From a virus, in IMG/VR virus record IMGVR_UViG_3300009159_000109, positions 1 through 45,562 of that record: a DNA stretch of 45,562 bases, one strand, 5' to 3'. Shown here in pieces: positions 6,900 to 15,846 of this stretch (positions are counted from its first letter, which is position 1; each line of letters begins with the position of its first letter). The translations under genes were made by a program, and so were the position numbers. The notes below the pieces were generated by a model. The model saw only the letters and a list, made by a program, of their open reading frames with translations. It was not told where the DNA came from and did not search any database.

Positions 6900-7728
6900 G
6901 TTCCTTTGCAATATAAAATTGAGGATGTACTTCCTCCACTTTCCACTCAGTCATTGGATTCGCATAAATGTAATTTTTTTCCATATTAGATATCCATTCA
7001 TGATTCATATTAATATGTGTTTGTGCCAAACAAAAATCAGTTTGCCATTCCAATTCTTGGTTTCCAAATCCATTATTTTTTAATACTTCTTTTATTTCAT
7101 CTCTACGATGTCTTTCAGAATCTGATGCTTCAAAATTTTCTGTTCTTTTATTATCTGGATGAGGAATATGAATTATATTGTGGTCATAATCAATTCCACG
7201 ATTTTTTAAACCACAATTTTCCAATCTAATCATAATATCTTGATCTTCAGAAGCATACCATTTGCGGAATTTTTCAGAAAAACCATTTACCTTCATAAAA
7301 TTGTCTTTTGAAAGGTAAAGAAATCCAAACAAATACTTATAATAAGGATCGAATCCTCTATCAATAGTATTTTGTCCACAAACAAAAGATTGATCATCTA
7401 TAAAATAGTTTTCATTTTCAAAAAAACTAAAGTATGGATTTAAGATATAGTCACAATCCATTTTAAGAATATACTTACTGGTCGCTAACACAGCAGCAAG
7501 ATTTAATGGTTGTGGTTGATTAAAATACTTTTGATCGGGTACTGATACAATTTTAATCCTTTTATCCCATTTTGTCAAATATTCCAACGATTCATCTGAG
7601 CTCCAATCAACAATAATAATTTCAGAAATTTGGTCAAAATTTAACCAAGATCGAAGAGAAATATTTAATGCAGGATTTCTATTTTTACAGGCACAAATAG
7701 CGGTAATAGATTTTTCAAACATATTCAT
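6892..7728 (-). CDS. GT2-family glycosyltransferase
   Basis: A 278-aa GT-A enzyme: TAICACKNRNPALNISLRSW at the N-terminus, IIIVDWSSDES, then KMDCDY as the DxD-type metal site, and GFSEKFRKWYASEDQD as the acceptor/general-base region typical of galactosyltransferase C-terminal domains. It transfers a sugar from a nucleotide donor; donor and acceptor cannot be told. The frame runs upstream to a GTG at 7758, inside the previous gene, but the ATG at 7728 lies four bases past that gene's stop and is preferred (an ATG at 7722 is also possible). No signal or membrane segment, so cytoplasmic. Confidence 0.85.
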   Translation of the reverse strand: MNMFEKSITAICACKNRNPALNISLRSWLNFDQISEIIIVDWSSDESLEYLTKWDKRIKIVSVPDQKYFNQPQPLNLAAVLATSKYILKMDCDYILNPYFSFFENENYFIDDQSFVCGQNTIDRGFDPYYKYLFGFLYLSKDNFMKVNGFSEKFRKWYASEDQDIMIRLENCGLKNRGIDYDHNIIHIPHPDNKRTENFEASDSERHRRDEIKEVLKNNGFGNQELEWQTDFCLAQTHINMNHEWISNMEKNYIYANPMTEWKVEEVHPQFYIAKEHE

Positions 7729-7732
7729 ATAA

Positions 7733-9370
7733 TTAATTTTTTGTATATTGCCAAACACCAGAAGAATGTACGATCACGCTATCGCCAAAATATTCATGAA
7801 CAGCTTTTGATACTCCAGGAAAATGATTATAGTCATCTCCACAAATAATTCCATTTTGTTTTAATTTTGGATACCATGCAGTAATATCAGCAAGAACATC
7901 AGAGTATTCATGTGAGGCGTCAACATAGATTATATCAATGCTACTATCATCAAATTCGTTGCAAGAATTTAAACTAGTACCCCTAATAGTTTGTACATAT
8001 TGAGAGACTTTACAATAATCAAGATGCTTTTCATATTCTTGTAAAAAACTAGAATTATTTGCAGTCAATTGAGTTGAGATATCAATATGACATTGTTCAG
8101 TTTGACTGCCTTCAAAGGTATCAATTGCATAGAATTTCACATCCTTATTTGACTTTTTAATCAATTCAGCAATGTAACAAGTTGATCTTCCCATGAAACA
8201 TCCAACCTCAACAACAGTTGATTCTGAAGGAATTTCCTTTATGTACTTTTTAAATACTTCGGTGTGTGCAAACCATCCCGGCACGTGCTCCCAACTTGGA
8301 TTTTCTGGAGTATTTAAATTTCCATAATTGTAGTAAGTATTATCTATAGCATTGGTTGGAATTATTTTTACAAATTTGCTACTACTATTACCAAATATAA
8401 AATCAGTAACAAACTGCTTTGAAACGCGAAGAAGGTATGCGGCGTTGTCTTGAAATCCAAAAGTGATCAAATAATCATTTTCATACTCACACATACCAAC
8501 AGCAAATTCCACTTCTGCATTTAAAAATGCAAATTGATCAGAAACTTTTACAATATTCCAATCTTTATCCCAAACAACAAATCGATGACGATATGTACCA
8601 TCTTTCCTATCCGCTGGACTACGGAAAAGATACGTTTCGTGATTAAGACAAACACGATACTCCCCCATAGGAATTACTTGAGATCCTCCACGAAGATCAA
8701 TGCATCCAAGATTTTTCCAATCTTTAACCAGAACTTGTTCTGTGGTATTTGTCTCTATATCATATTTTACAACTTCAGTTCCATTAGTCCATTTGACAAA
8801 GTGATATGGCATATCAAGAATTGGCATCCAATTCTTTTCACAATATGATCCTTCATTCCCAACATGATTTGGAACTGGAATGCGATATTGGGCAATTTCC
8901 TTTACTCCATCTTCAGTGATTTCAATTTCAGAGAGTTCCATTCTACCAATACCGGTAGTTTCAAGATCTCGTCTTACTCCACACATGTAGAGTTTTCCAT
9001 CCCATCGAACAATTCTTGCATCTTCAAGTCCAACAAATTCCCAAAGTTCTTTATCTGGAAACTTTGATGTATCGATATGATTGTATCGTTTAATTTGCAT
9101 ATTTTCATCAACTTCGCACATAATATTTTTTGTACGAAGACGCAAATCATTCTCGGGATGAATATAAACCAATGGTCCCCAATGATGCTCAAATTTTTTC
9201 TTTTCAGAATGATAAAGGGTATAATTTATATTTCTAAGATTCATAAGAATCTTTCCATTATCATTATAAATTGATGGGTTAGTTACCGCAGGCCCCATCA
9301 AATATGAAGATGGGACCAATAATGGATGAATACTTCCACCATTTTCTAATGCACGTTTTACAAAATTCAT
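7733..9370 (-). CDS. GH130-like propeller fused to a methyltransferase
   Basis: A 545-aa fusion. Residues 1-335 resemble a five-bladed GH130/GH43-type propeller: NPSIYNDNGKILMNLRNI, GLEDARIVRWDGKLYMCGVRRD and LRGGSQVIP are typical elements of mannoside phosphorylase-like proteins. Residues about 365-545 are a class I SAM-dependent methyltransferase of the Methyltransf_24 type: VVEVGCFMGRST as the SAM loop, FYAIDTFEG and IDIIYVDASHEYSDV. The pair suggests recognition or cleavage of a glycan and methylation of a sugar. Catalytic residues of GH130 cannot be confirmed by eye. Starts 18 bases after the 71-aa gene; no clear Shine-Dalgarno. Confidence 0.83.
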   Translation of the reverse strand: MNFVKRALENGGSIHPLLVPSSYLMGPAVTNPSIYNDNGKILMNLRNINYTLYHSEKKKFEHHWGPLVYIHPENDLRLRTKNIMCEVDENMQIKRYNHIDTSKFPDKELWEFVGLEDARIVRWDGKLYMCGVRRDLETTGIGRMELSEIEITEDGVKEIAQYRIPVPNHVGNEGSYCEKNWMPILDMPYHFVKWTNGTEVVKYDIETNTTEQVLVKDWKNLGCIDLRGGSQVIPMGEYRVCLNHETYLFRSPADRKDGTYRHRFVVWDKDWNIVKVSDQFAFLNAEVEFAVGMCEYENDYLITFGFQDNAAYLLRVSKQFVTDFIFGNSSSKFVKIIPTNAIDNTYYNYGNLNTPENPSWEHVPGWFAHTEVFKKYIKEIPSESTVVEVGCFMGRSTCYIAELIKKSNKDVKFYAIDTFEGSQTEQCHIDISTQLTANNSSFLQEYEKHLDYCKVSQYVQTIRGTSLNSCNEFDDSSIDIIYVDASHEYSDVLADITAWYPKLKQNGIICGDDYNHFPGVSKAVHEYFGDSVIVHSSGVWQYTKN

Positions 9371-9388
9371 AATAACTAAAAAAATTTA

Positions 9389-9604
9389 TTATTCGGTTAC
9401 TTCTTCAGCAGTGGTTTCTACAACTTCAGGTTGTGGTTCTGGAACTGGTGTAGTAATAGTGATTTCGATCTGGTGATCCGCACCATGCTCTTCAATCAAT
9501 GCTGCTACTTCCTCAACAGTATAACCAGTAGTATTTGCTGGATCCGCAGTCAAGTGATATACATGCATCAAAGGCATTGTAAGAGTTTCAGTTTTAGTAT
9601 CCAT
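9389..9604 (-). CDS. 71-aa acidic protein within the glycosyltransferase block
   Basis: Starts MDTKTETLTMPLMHVYHLTA, contains a helix YTVEEVAALIEEHG (residues 28-41) and ends in a Pro/Glu/Thr-rich acidic tail. GGAGG lies nine bases before the ATG, which directly follows the stop of the GT17-GT4 gene; both support real translation. No family recognised. It may be an accessory subunit of a neighbouring enzyme, but that is only position-based. Confidence 0.72.
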   Translation of the reverse strand: MDTKTETLTMPLMHVYHLTADPANTTGYTVEEVAALIEEHGADHQIEITITTPVPEPQPEVVETTAEEVTE

Positions 9605-11458
9605 TTAAAATTTCCTCCAAAGTTCTTTTGAAAATTTAACCCAGTCTTGGATTCTAGTATCCCAACTGTAGTAGTTATTTATTACTTGTACTTGAGCGGT
9701 GCTATCAAACTGCCCATTTCGGTATTCCGTAATAGTTTGTTTGAGTTCTCCTGCAAAACGCTCAATGTGCTTTTGACGATCAGGAATATACCCATAAAGA
9801 CGAGCAAATCCCATTCCAGTCTCAGGAAGTGCTGCAAGATTACTTGCAACAACAGAACATCCAGCAGCAAGTGCTTCAATCAAACAAATACAAGATGTCT
9901 CTTGGAAATATGATGGATATGCAAAGATATGAGTCTTCATGAGTTGCTCACGGATCTTAGAGTTATTCGTTCTTGTATGGCGAACAATTCTCTTATCAGC
10001 ATTTGCAAGTGCTAAGCAATAGCGAAGAAACTGTTCTTCTTGCTCATTGACATGAGAGTATTCATAAGTTTGCAGGCCCTGAGCATATTGTTTTTTACGC
10101 TCATCAGGATCAAGTTCATGAAAAATATGAAGTTCAAAGTCCTCTTCTGGAATTAGTTTAATACCTTCTAGAAGAAGATCCAATCCACGAATAGGATTAG
10201 GATGGAACATCAATTGAAGTTTTCCTTCTGGTTTTTTATGTGATTCAAATGGATGAATAGCATTCTTAAGAACAAAACATTTTTCCATGGGAAGATTAAA
10301 CTTCTCACCAAATCTTTCGTACTGCCAGTCAGAAACAAACACATATGCCTTGAAATGTTTCTGGAATTGTTTATCCATCAACTGTTCAAGACCAACCTCA
10401 TTATGATGAGGATGCAACCAAACAATGTTAGAATTATCTGGTGCAATAATATTATCTCCAGGAATCACACACCAGTGCCAATCAGCAAGATCTGGTGCGG
10501 CAGGAAGAACTAAATCTTGCCATGCTCTTCCCATAATCTCCGTACCACCAGTTCCATCAGGATTCAATGATGCCTCAAGAAGTGGTGGCATATTGTTGTG
10601 AAGAAACTCTGGTTTTGTTACAACTTCAGGTTCTGGCATTTTATAATATTCTTCTGCGAATGTTTTAATTATAGCACTTTTAAAGTCTTCTGGAAAGTTT
10701 GAAAAGTCATATTTGATGAATTGCTTATTCTCATGCTTACGATCTAAAAGATCAGTTCCAGTTTTAATTGCTTTAAGAATGTGCTGTTCGTTTTTAATTT
10801 CATCTGTATTGAATTCCTGATGAGCATAAGATTCAATCTTTGTTTTGATTTGTTCAACACCACCAAAAAATGTAAGATGCCATCCAGACTTTTCTGCAAA
10901 TGGGAATGAAAAACAATTTGCTCTTAAGTAGTTACATCCTTTTTCTAAGGCATTTCCAACTGTAGTGAATACAGTTCCCGCCCAAGTATCATTTTCATAA
11001 GTGTTAAAATTATAATAAAAGTTATCACATATTGCAGTTGCAAATGGTTCTTTAGAAATATTATCTTTCATATAAAGGATGAGTTCCTTTTTAGGAATCT
11101 CATCGGCATCACTTAACATGAAAAGATCTTCAAAAGCAAACTGAAATAGACCTTTACTAATATGATCTCTCTGACCTTGTTCTAGTTTCCAAAATCCAGA
11201 TTCAAAATCACATTCTTCTTTGTTACTAAAATCATATTCACTAATGTCTGGTTCATATTGCAATCTAATAATTTTATTACGAAGTTCTTCATCAAACTGA
11301 TCAATCACTTGATCCAAATAATATGGTTTTGGTTTTCCAGAATGCGTATAGTTACATTCTGAGATTACAAAATAATCTACCACATCACGAAGATATTCCA
11401 ATCTTAACTTAAGAATATCAAACTCATTGAAAAATGAAAATCCATCAATAACTTTCAT
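9605..11458 (-). CDS. GT17-GT4 fusion glycosyltransferase
   Basis: A 617-aa protein. Residues 1-270 match GT17 (beta-1,4-mannosyl-glycoprotein N-acetylglucosaminyltransferase type): VIDGFSFFNEFDILKLRL, FVISECNYTHSGKPKP and LFMLSDADEIPK with its DAD metal site. Residues about 285-617 are a GT-B domain of the GT4 type: GGTEIMGRAW, VFVSDWQYERF, FAYPSYFQETSCICLIEALA with the donor-binding EALA loop. Full-length bifunctional enzyme in appearance. AAGGAGGTG precedes the ATG at 11458, which shares one base with the upstream stop (TGATG). The actual sugars and acceptor are unknown. Confidence 0.88.
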   Translation of the reverse strand: MKVIDGFSFFNEFDILKLRLEYLRDVVDYFVISECNYTHSGKPKPYYLDQVIDQFDEELRNKIIRLQYEPDISEYDFSNKEECDFESGFWKLEQGQRDHISKGLFQFAFEDLFMLSDADEIPKKELILYMKDNISKEPFATAICDNFYYNFNTYENDTWAGTVFTTVGNALEKGCNYLRANCFSFPFAEKSGWHLTFFGGVEQIKTKIESYAHQEFNTDEIKNEQHILKAIKTGTDLLDRKHENKQFIKYDFSNFPEDFKSAIIKTFAEEYYKMPEPEVVTKPEFLHNNMPPLLEASLNPDGTGGTEIMGRAWQDLVLPAAPDLADWHWCVIPGDNIIAPDNSNIVWLHPHHNEVGLEQLMDKQFQKHFKAYVFVSDWQYERFGEKFNLPMEKCFVLKNAIHPFESHKKPEGKLQLMFHPNPIRGLDLLLEGIKLIPEEDFELHIFHELDPDERKKQYAQGLQTYEYSHVNEQEEQFLRYCLALANADKRIVRHTRTNNSKIREQLMKTHIFAYPSYFQETSCICLIEALAAGCSVVASNLAALPETGMGFARLYGYIPDRQKHIERFAGELKQTITEYRNGQFDSTAQVQVINNYYSWDTRIQDWVKFSKELWRKF

Positions 11459-12300
11459 CACAACACCTCCTTAAGAAAGTTTTCCATAGGAGACTTTTTA
11501 AATACTTCTAGAGCATTTTCTGCACCATTATCCATTTGTACTGGATTTCTAAGAAGTTCGTATGCAGTGTTAACAAACTCATGATAAGGTGCTGTATAAG
11601 ATGTTTGTTCCATATATGAAGGAAAATCAGTATCTGGATTTCTTTCACAAAGAACAGGAACATTATTTTGAATCAAATGACTTATACGAACCATTTCAAA
11701 GATCTTATTGTCATTGTTATGTAGATTAATCACCAACTTTGCTCTCTTAATATAATCATCTCTTTCATCACCATAAATGCTATTAATAGAAACAAAATTA
11801 ATATTTGGATCCTTTTCAAAGACTTCCATTACAGCAAGTCTTCTAGGAGAAGGATTCATATAAGCAAGAATGTCAATATCCCTTTCTTCAGGTCTATTTC
11901 TTTCAAAATAACTAATCTCTGGAACGTAACCAATCTTACAGTGTTTGATGTTCTCAACTCCTGCCTTACGAAGAACTTCAACATTTCTCATTGAATAGTC
12001 CCACACTTCAAGACCACGATACTTACGACACCAACGCATACATTCTGGGGCATCTTTCATTTGCTCCAAGGAATAAATGATCGTATCCTTTGGAATATCA
12101 TGTCTCACAACATCCACAGGACAGTGATGCATCCCAAATACAATGTTTCGTGCATTAGTTTTAAACTCATTCACACTATTGGTAACTTCATATCCCATTC
12201 TTTGAAGAGTGAAGAACATCGCTGCTTCAATTTCATTAAAGACCTGAGAATGAACATAAAACCCATTATCGGGTACAATACGGCATAAATTAAATTTCAC
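11458..12300 (-). CDS. GT-B-like glycosyltransferase
   Basis: About 280 aa. The C-terminal half has DIDILAYMNPSPRRLAVME, then AKLVINLHNNDNKIFEMVRI and NNVPVLCERNPDTDFPSY, the layout of CgeB-like or GT1-like donor-binding domains. The N-terminal half is a degenerate acceptor domain with IIYSLEQMKDAPECMRW. The best start is a GTG at 12300 with GGAG nine bases upstream, overlapping the previous stop by 11 bases; a TTG at 12315 is a poorer choice. Cytoplasmic; substrate unknown. Confidence 0.76.
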   Translation of the reverse strand: MKFNLCRIVPDNGFYVHSQVFNEIEAAMFFTLQRMGYEVTNSVNEFKTNARNIVFGMHHCPVDVVRHDIPKDTIIYSLEQMKDAPECMRWCRKYRGLEVWDYSMRNVEVLRKAGVENIKHCKIGYVPEISYFERNRPEERDIDILAYMNPSPRRLAVMEVFEKDPNINFVSINSIYGDERDDYIKRAKLVINLHNNDNKIFEMVRISHLIQNNVPVLCERNPDTDFPSYMEQTSYTAPYHEFVNTAYELLRNPVQMDNGAENALEVFKKSPMENFLKEVL

Positions 12301-13732
12301 GAATAAACTCTCCAAAATTCTTTTTGATTTCGTTAATAAGATTTATATCTTTACTCACAACTCCCAATCCGTTGCAATGTCCAAAATTAGTTTTAGGAAG
12401 ACTGATCTCTTTAAAGAATCTACTCACACCGAACTCTGGATTTTCAACCATGGTATCATGCATTAGTATTATACCACCTTCTTCCAAAAATGGCGACCAC
12501 TTCTCAAAATCATTCTTGACTGCCTCATAGGTATGAAGACCATCAATATGAAGAATATCAATCTTCTTATCCCAGGTTTGAACCACATCATCAAAGAATC
12601 CCTTAATGAAAGTAATATTATTCAGTTCAAGTTCTTTCTGTTTATCGGTCACATATTTGTAAAGTTGCTCAGTATCTCTTTCTCCTGCATGGACATCACC
12701 TTCAAAACTATCAATACCATAAACATGCCCAATCTCAGGAATCGCAAAACAGAAAGTTGAGTATGCATAATCAACTCCCAGATCCACAATCGTTTCTGGT
12801 TTCTTATAGCGAACAATCCAATCAGCAAACCGACGATGATCTCTCCAGTTGAATAGATTCTTACTACCAACTTCCATCAGAATATCAAGTTTGTTTCTGG
12901 TGTATTTTGTCTCATCAGTTTTAATATCTTCACGATACATCTCAGGTGGGAAGTATGTGAAGTATCTTTCTAGCCCCTGATTATCATATTGATGATGGCG
13001 ACGATAATGAAAACAATGTTGCTTTGGATTACCAGTTGCCATCCAAAGTTCAAAACAATAGCGATAGTTTTGAAGTTCTCGCATCATTGCTTCTACATCC
13101 ATATACTCTTCAATCTTAACTGGATGTTTCAGTTTGCGAATATAATCATTTCGTGCCCACCAGAAGTTTCCAGCATAGTGCTGAACCACAAAATCCAATT
13201 TAATATCATGGCGTTCGACCCAATCAACACCACAACATTCATATCCTTCGTCCAGTTTAGCAATACAATCTTCCCACTTTTCAATATTATAATACTGCAT
13301 ATAGTGTCGCCAATCTTTAATGGCACCAGCAATATGAGTTGTATAAGAACTTATTCCTTTATTATGAAAATAGAAAACATATCCATCCTCATTTTGGCAG
13401 TGCTCATAAATCTTTGCAAGAGTTTGACCCTCATAAAGATTTGGTTGCTCTCCTAAAGGACGAGTATCAATGATATTCACAAATGGATAGCGATCTTTGA
13501 TATAACCGAATACCATCTCATCATATGAATGTCCTGTCTTGGAATTATGCAATCCAAGAGGAAGAGTCACACACATATTAATTCTTGCCTTATCAGCAAG
13601 TCCAGATGATTTTAACAGTCCCATCTGCTCATCAATCCACCAAACCCACATATTATTAGTATCGGGAATGAATAAATGATAGAAAACTGTAATGGTTTTT
13701 TCGACTTTCTTTTCGTTTCTATACTGTAACAT
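12290..13732 (-). CDS. RgpF-like glycosyltransferase fused to a methyltransferase
   Basis: A 480-aa protein. Residues 1-270 are closely related to the whole protein encoded just upstream (shared MGLLKSSGLAD, EGQTL, DWRHYMQY and GNFWWA), resembling RgpF/rhamnan-synthesis type glycosyltransferases. Residues about 295-470 are a Methyltransf_24 SAM domain: IVDLGVDYAYSTF, YGIDSFEG, DILHIDGLHTYEAV and GGIILMHDT. The ATG at 13732 lies inside the last codons of the upstream gene (14-base overlap). The likely product is a glycan unit capped or modified by a methyl group; this is inference. Confidence 0.82.
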   Translation of the reverse strand: MLQYRNEKKVEKTITVFYHLFIPDTNNMWVWWIDEQMGLLKSSGLADKARINMCVTLPLGLHNSKTGHSYDEMVFGYIKDRYPFVNIIDTRPLGEQPNLYEGQTLAKIYEHCQNEDGYVFYFHNKGISSYTTHIAGAIKDWRHYMQYYNIEKWEDCIAKLDEGYECCGVDWVERHDIKLDFVVQHYAGNFWWARNDYIRKLKHPVKIEEYMDVEAMMRELQNYRYCFELWMATGNPKQHCFHYRRHHQYDNQGLERYFTYFPPEMYREDIKTDETKYTRNKLDILMEVGSKNLFNWRDHRRFADWIVRYKKPETIVDLGVDYAYSTFCFAIPEIGHVYGIDSFEGDVHAGERDTEQLYKYVTDKQKELELNNITFIKGFFDDVVQTWDKKIDILHIDGLHTYEAVKNDFEKWSPFLEEGGIILMHDTMVENPEFGVSRFFKEISLPKTNFGHCNGLGVVSKDINLINEIKKNFGEFIREI

Positions 13733-14432
13733 AACGCTCTCTTGGATAAGGTGCATAGTAATGATCAATCGCACTATAATGAATCGATCTTACCTTTGGA
13801 CTATTGGTTGCCATCCAGACTTCATAACAGAATCGATGGCCTTCAAACTTTTCTGTAAATTTTTCATCATAATATGAACTCCTGTCCAGAACATTCGGAA
13901 GAGTTTTAATATAATCAGTTGTTGCCCACCAGAAGTTTCCTGCAAAATGAGGATAAGGGTCACGAGTCCAGTTCGTAGAAACTGCATCAACCTGATCATC
14001 TTCTAGTTTTTTAATACAATCCTTCCACCTTTCAACACACCAATAGTTCATATAATGGCGCCAATCTCTTGTTGGGATTGTTTGATGTGAGTTTATGGCA
14101 TGAAGCATTCCTTTAGAATGAATATAAAGAACATATCCATCATTTGCTTTTGAATATGTTTGAAGTTCTTTGAGTGTTTGTCCTTCAAATAAGTTCTCTT
14201 GTTCTCCTTTACCTTCAAGAATTCTAGAGGAAAGGATATTTACAAAAGGATATTTTTGTCTCACATAAATCTTGATTTCATTAATGGCATGATCTGGAGC
14301 AGCATAGCACATATTTACAGTTGCCACATCTGCAAGTCCAGAGGACTTAATCAATCCAAGTTGTTCATCCAAAAACTTATTCCAGAGACTATTGATTGCT
14401 CCAAGATGATAAAAGACTGCAAGTTTTTTCAT
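13719..14432 (-). CDS. RgpF-like glycosyltransferase
   Basis: A 237-aa protein with LGLIKSSGLADVATVNMC, YPFVNILSSR, YVLYIHSKGM, TRDWRHYMNYWCVERWKDC, HFAGNFWWATTDYI and RFCYEVWMATNSPKV. The IHSKG and WRxY elements recall RgpF-type enzymes of polysaccharide synthesis. It is the single-domain paralogue of the next gene downstream, so the two arose by tandem duplication followed by gain or loss of a methyltransferase. The ATG at 14432 overlaps the upstream stop by four bases (ATGA). Confidence 0.8.
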   Translation of the reverse strand: MKKLAVFYHLGAINSLWNKFLDEQLGLIKSSGLADVATVNMCYAAPDHAINEIKIYVRQKYPFVNILSSRILEGKGEQENLFEGQTLKELQTYSKANDGYVLYIHSKGMLHAINSHQTIPTRDWRHYMNYWCVERWKDCIKKLEDDQVDAVSTNWTRDPYPHFAGNFWWATTDYIKTLPNVLDRSSYYDEKFTEKFEGHRFCYEVWMATNSPKVRSIHYSAIDHYYAPYPRERYVTV

Positions 14433-15088
14433 ACTACAATATTAGATTTCACATGTCCTACGACTACAGTGGGATCTACATGAACTTGATATCCAAGATC
14501 TGCGACTCTTTCACACCAATAAAGATCTTCGCCCAATGGAAGATCATAAATCTCACCATCAACTTCCTGAGTAACTTTACCCAGTCCGTACCAAGGACGC
14601 TTCAAGGATTCAAAAACTCCTTGATTAACACACATGAATCCAAGGCCAACACCATATGCGGGAAATGAATCTCCAGTTTGTTGAAGTGCTGTGATTTCTT
14701 CACGACTCATGGGACGAAAATCATCTTTGTTGCGATGAATCATGGCATCGGCACCTTGTGCTTCATAATAAACTCCAGAGATAATGTCTTTATCAGACTG
14801 AAGTAATTTTATAAACTGATCAGGATTCCAAACAATATCACTATCAATACAGAAGATTTTATCGTAGGTGTATTGACCTTTTCCTGGTGCCCGATTAAAA
14901 ACTTCCAGTTGGCGACTACCAGTAATCGTTGCTTCTCGTGCATTAGTGACAAGAGATGCATATTCATTTTGATAGTGCCAGGTGATATTATTTGCCTGAA
15001 GAACTTGAATCGTTCCCAGCAGTGATTTTACATATTCAGACACCAGTGATTTTCCTGGAGTCATGATTACTACATTAAAATGAGTCAT
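14429..15088 (-). CDS. GT-A glycosyltransferase with DSD motif
   Basis: A 219-aa protein: NVVIMTPGKSLVSEYVKSL at the N-terminus, KIFCIDSDIVW as the metal-binding DxD site, GVGLGFMCVNQGVFE and LPLGEDLYWCERVADLGY near the acceptor side, ending with VVVGHVKS. This is a compact GT-A fold of the type common in cyanophages and bacteria. The ATG at 15088 overlaps the preceding stop as ATGA. Similar in size and motif order to the gene before it (IDSDI, GHQKM versus GHVKS), so the pair is paralogous. Confidence 0.82.
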   Translation of the reverse strand: MTHFNVVIMTPGKSLVSEYVKSLLGTIQVLQANNITWHYQNEYASLVTNAREATITGSRQLEVFNRAPGKGQYTYDKIFCIDSDIVWNPDQFIKLLQSDKDIISGVYYEAQGADAMIHRNKDDFRPMSREEITALQQTGDSFPAYGVGLGFMCVNQGVFESLKRPWYGLGKVTQEVDGEIYDLPLGEDLYWCERVADLGYQVHVDPTVVVGHVKSNIVV

Positions 15089-15801
15089 AGGATTACCATT
15101 TTTTGATGACCGACACGAACTTTTGGATTGCACCAGATTTCAAATCCATGATCTCTGATATCTTCACACATAGCAACATCTTCAGAACACATATCTTCAA
15201 GAACAATTCCATCTTCACGAATGAGTTGAACTTTCTTTGGTGCAAACCAAGGATAAGGAATCTTTTCAAAGATACCTTTCTTCATCAGAACCCAACCAAA
15301 TCCACAGTATTCAATCTTAAATGGTTCTGAGCGGCGTTGCATATCTTCAATCGTTTCAAAATAATAAGAACCCTTCTCAAGAAGAAGTTTCTTATCCATA
15401 TTCACAACAACAGTTGATTGATTGGATACAGGAGTTCCATTCGACTGAACATACCATCCAGTAGAAATATCCTTATCCATTTGCAGAAGTTCTATCAGAT
15501 CTTCTGTCTTAAAAATAATATCACTATCGATCCACATAATATAGTCATAAGGAACTTGACCCCTCCATGGAGTCAGTAGTGTCCCTGCAAAGTTATCTGC
15601 CTGCAGACAATCAGTTCTGGCGAAGTTTACCATCGAACTGTATTTCTGCGAAATATAAAAGTTGATTCCCATTTGATTGAGATCAAACAAAAGGCGAATC
15701 ATCTGAGTCATAAAGGTTCCTGAATATGAAAATCCAGGAAGACAGAATGCTATTGTTTTTCCCTTGAAATCATTCTTCGGTTGATTTGAATAATTAAGCA
15801 T
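15085..15801 (-). CDS. GT-A glycosyltransferase, first gene of the block
   Basis: A 238-aa protein: IAFCLPGFSYSGTFMTQMIR, SSMVNFARTDCL, YIMWIDSDIIF as DxD site, CGFGWVLMKKGIFEKIPYPW and EDVAMCEDIRDHGFEIWCNP. Same fold and motif order as the next gene. It is first in the run of carbohydrate genes; an extended -10 box lies 23-31 bases upstream and no Shine-Dalgarno is visible, so a short or leader-poor mRNA is possible. Substrate unknown. Confidence 0.82.
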   Translation of the reverse strand: MLNYSNQPKNDFKGKTIAFCLPGFSYSGTFMTQMIRLLFDLNQMGINFYISQKYSSMVNFARTDCLQADNFAGTLLTPWRGQVPYDYIMWIDSDIIFKTEDLIELLQMDKDISTGWYVQSNGTPVSNQSTVVVNMDKKLLLEKGSYYFETIEDMQRRSEPFKIEYCGFGWVLMKKGIFEKIPYPWFAPKKVQLIREDGIVLEDMCSEDVAMCEDIRDHGFEIWCNPKVRVGHQKMVIL

Positions 15802-15823
15802 AAACTAAAGTCATATACTAATG

Positions 15824-15832
15824 ATTATAGCA
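15824..15832 (-). promoter_or_regulatory. Extended -10 promoter of the glycosyltransferase block
   Basis: The minus strand reads TGCTATAAT, a perfect extended -10 element, in the 45-base gap between the 3328-aa adhesin gene and the first glycosyltransferase gene. No -35 match is seen, which is usual for extended -10 promoters. A start site near 15818 would leave about 17 bases before the ATG. No terminator is visible in the gap. Confidence 0.55.
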
Positions 15833-15846
15833 TATCTAGGCAAGTT

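Noticed and set aside
8974-9192. 72-aa minus-strand frame inside the propeller-methyltransferase gene
   Set aside because: Fully nested in another frame of a long gene with clear domains; no ribosome site.
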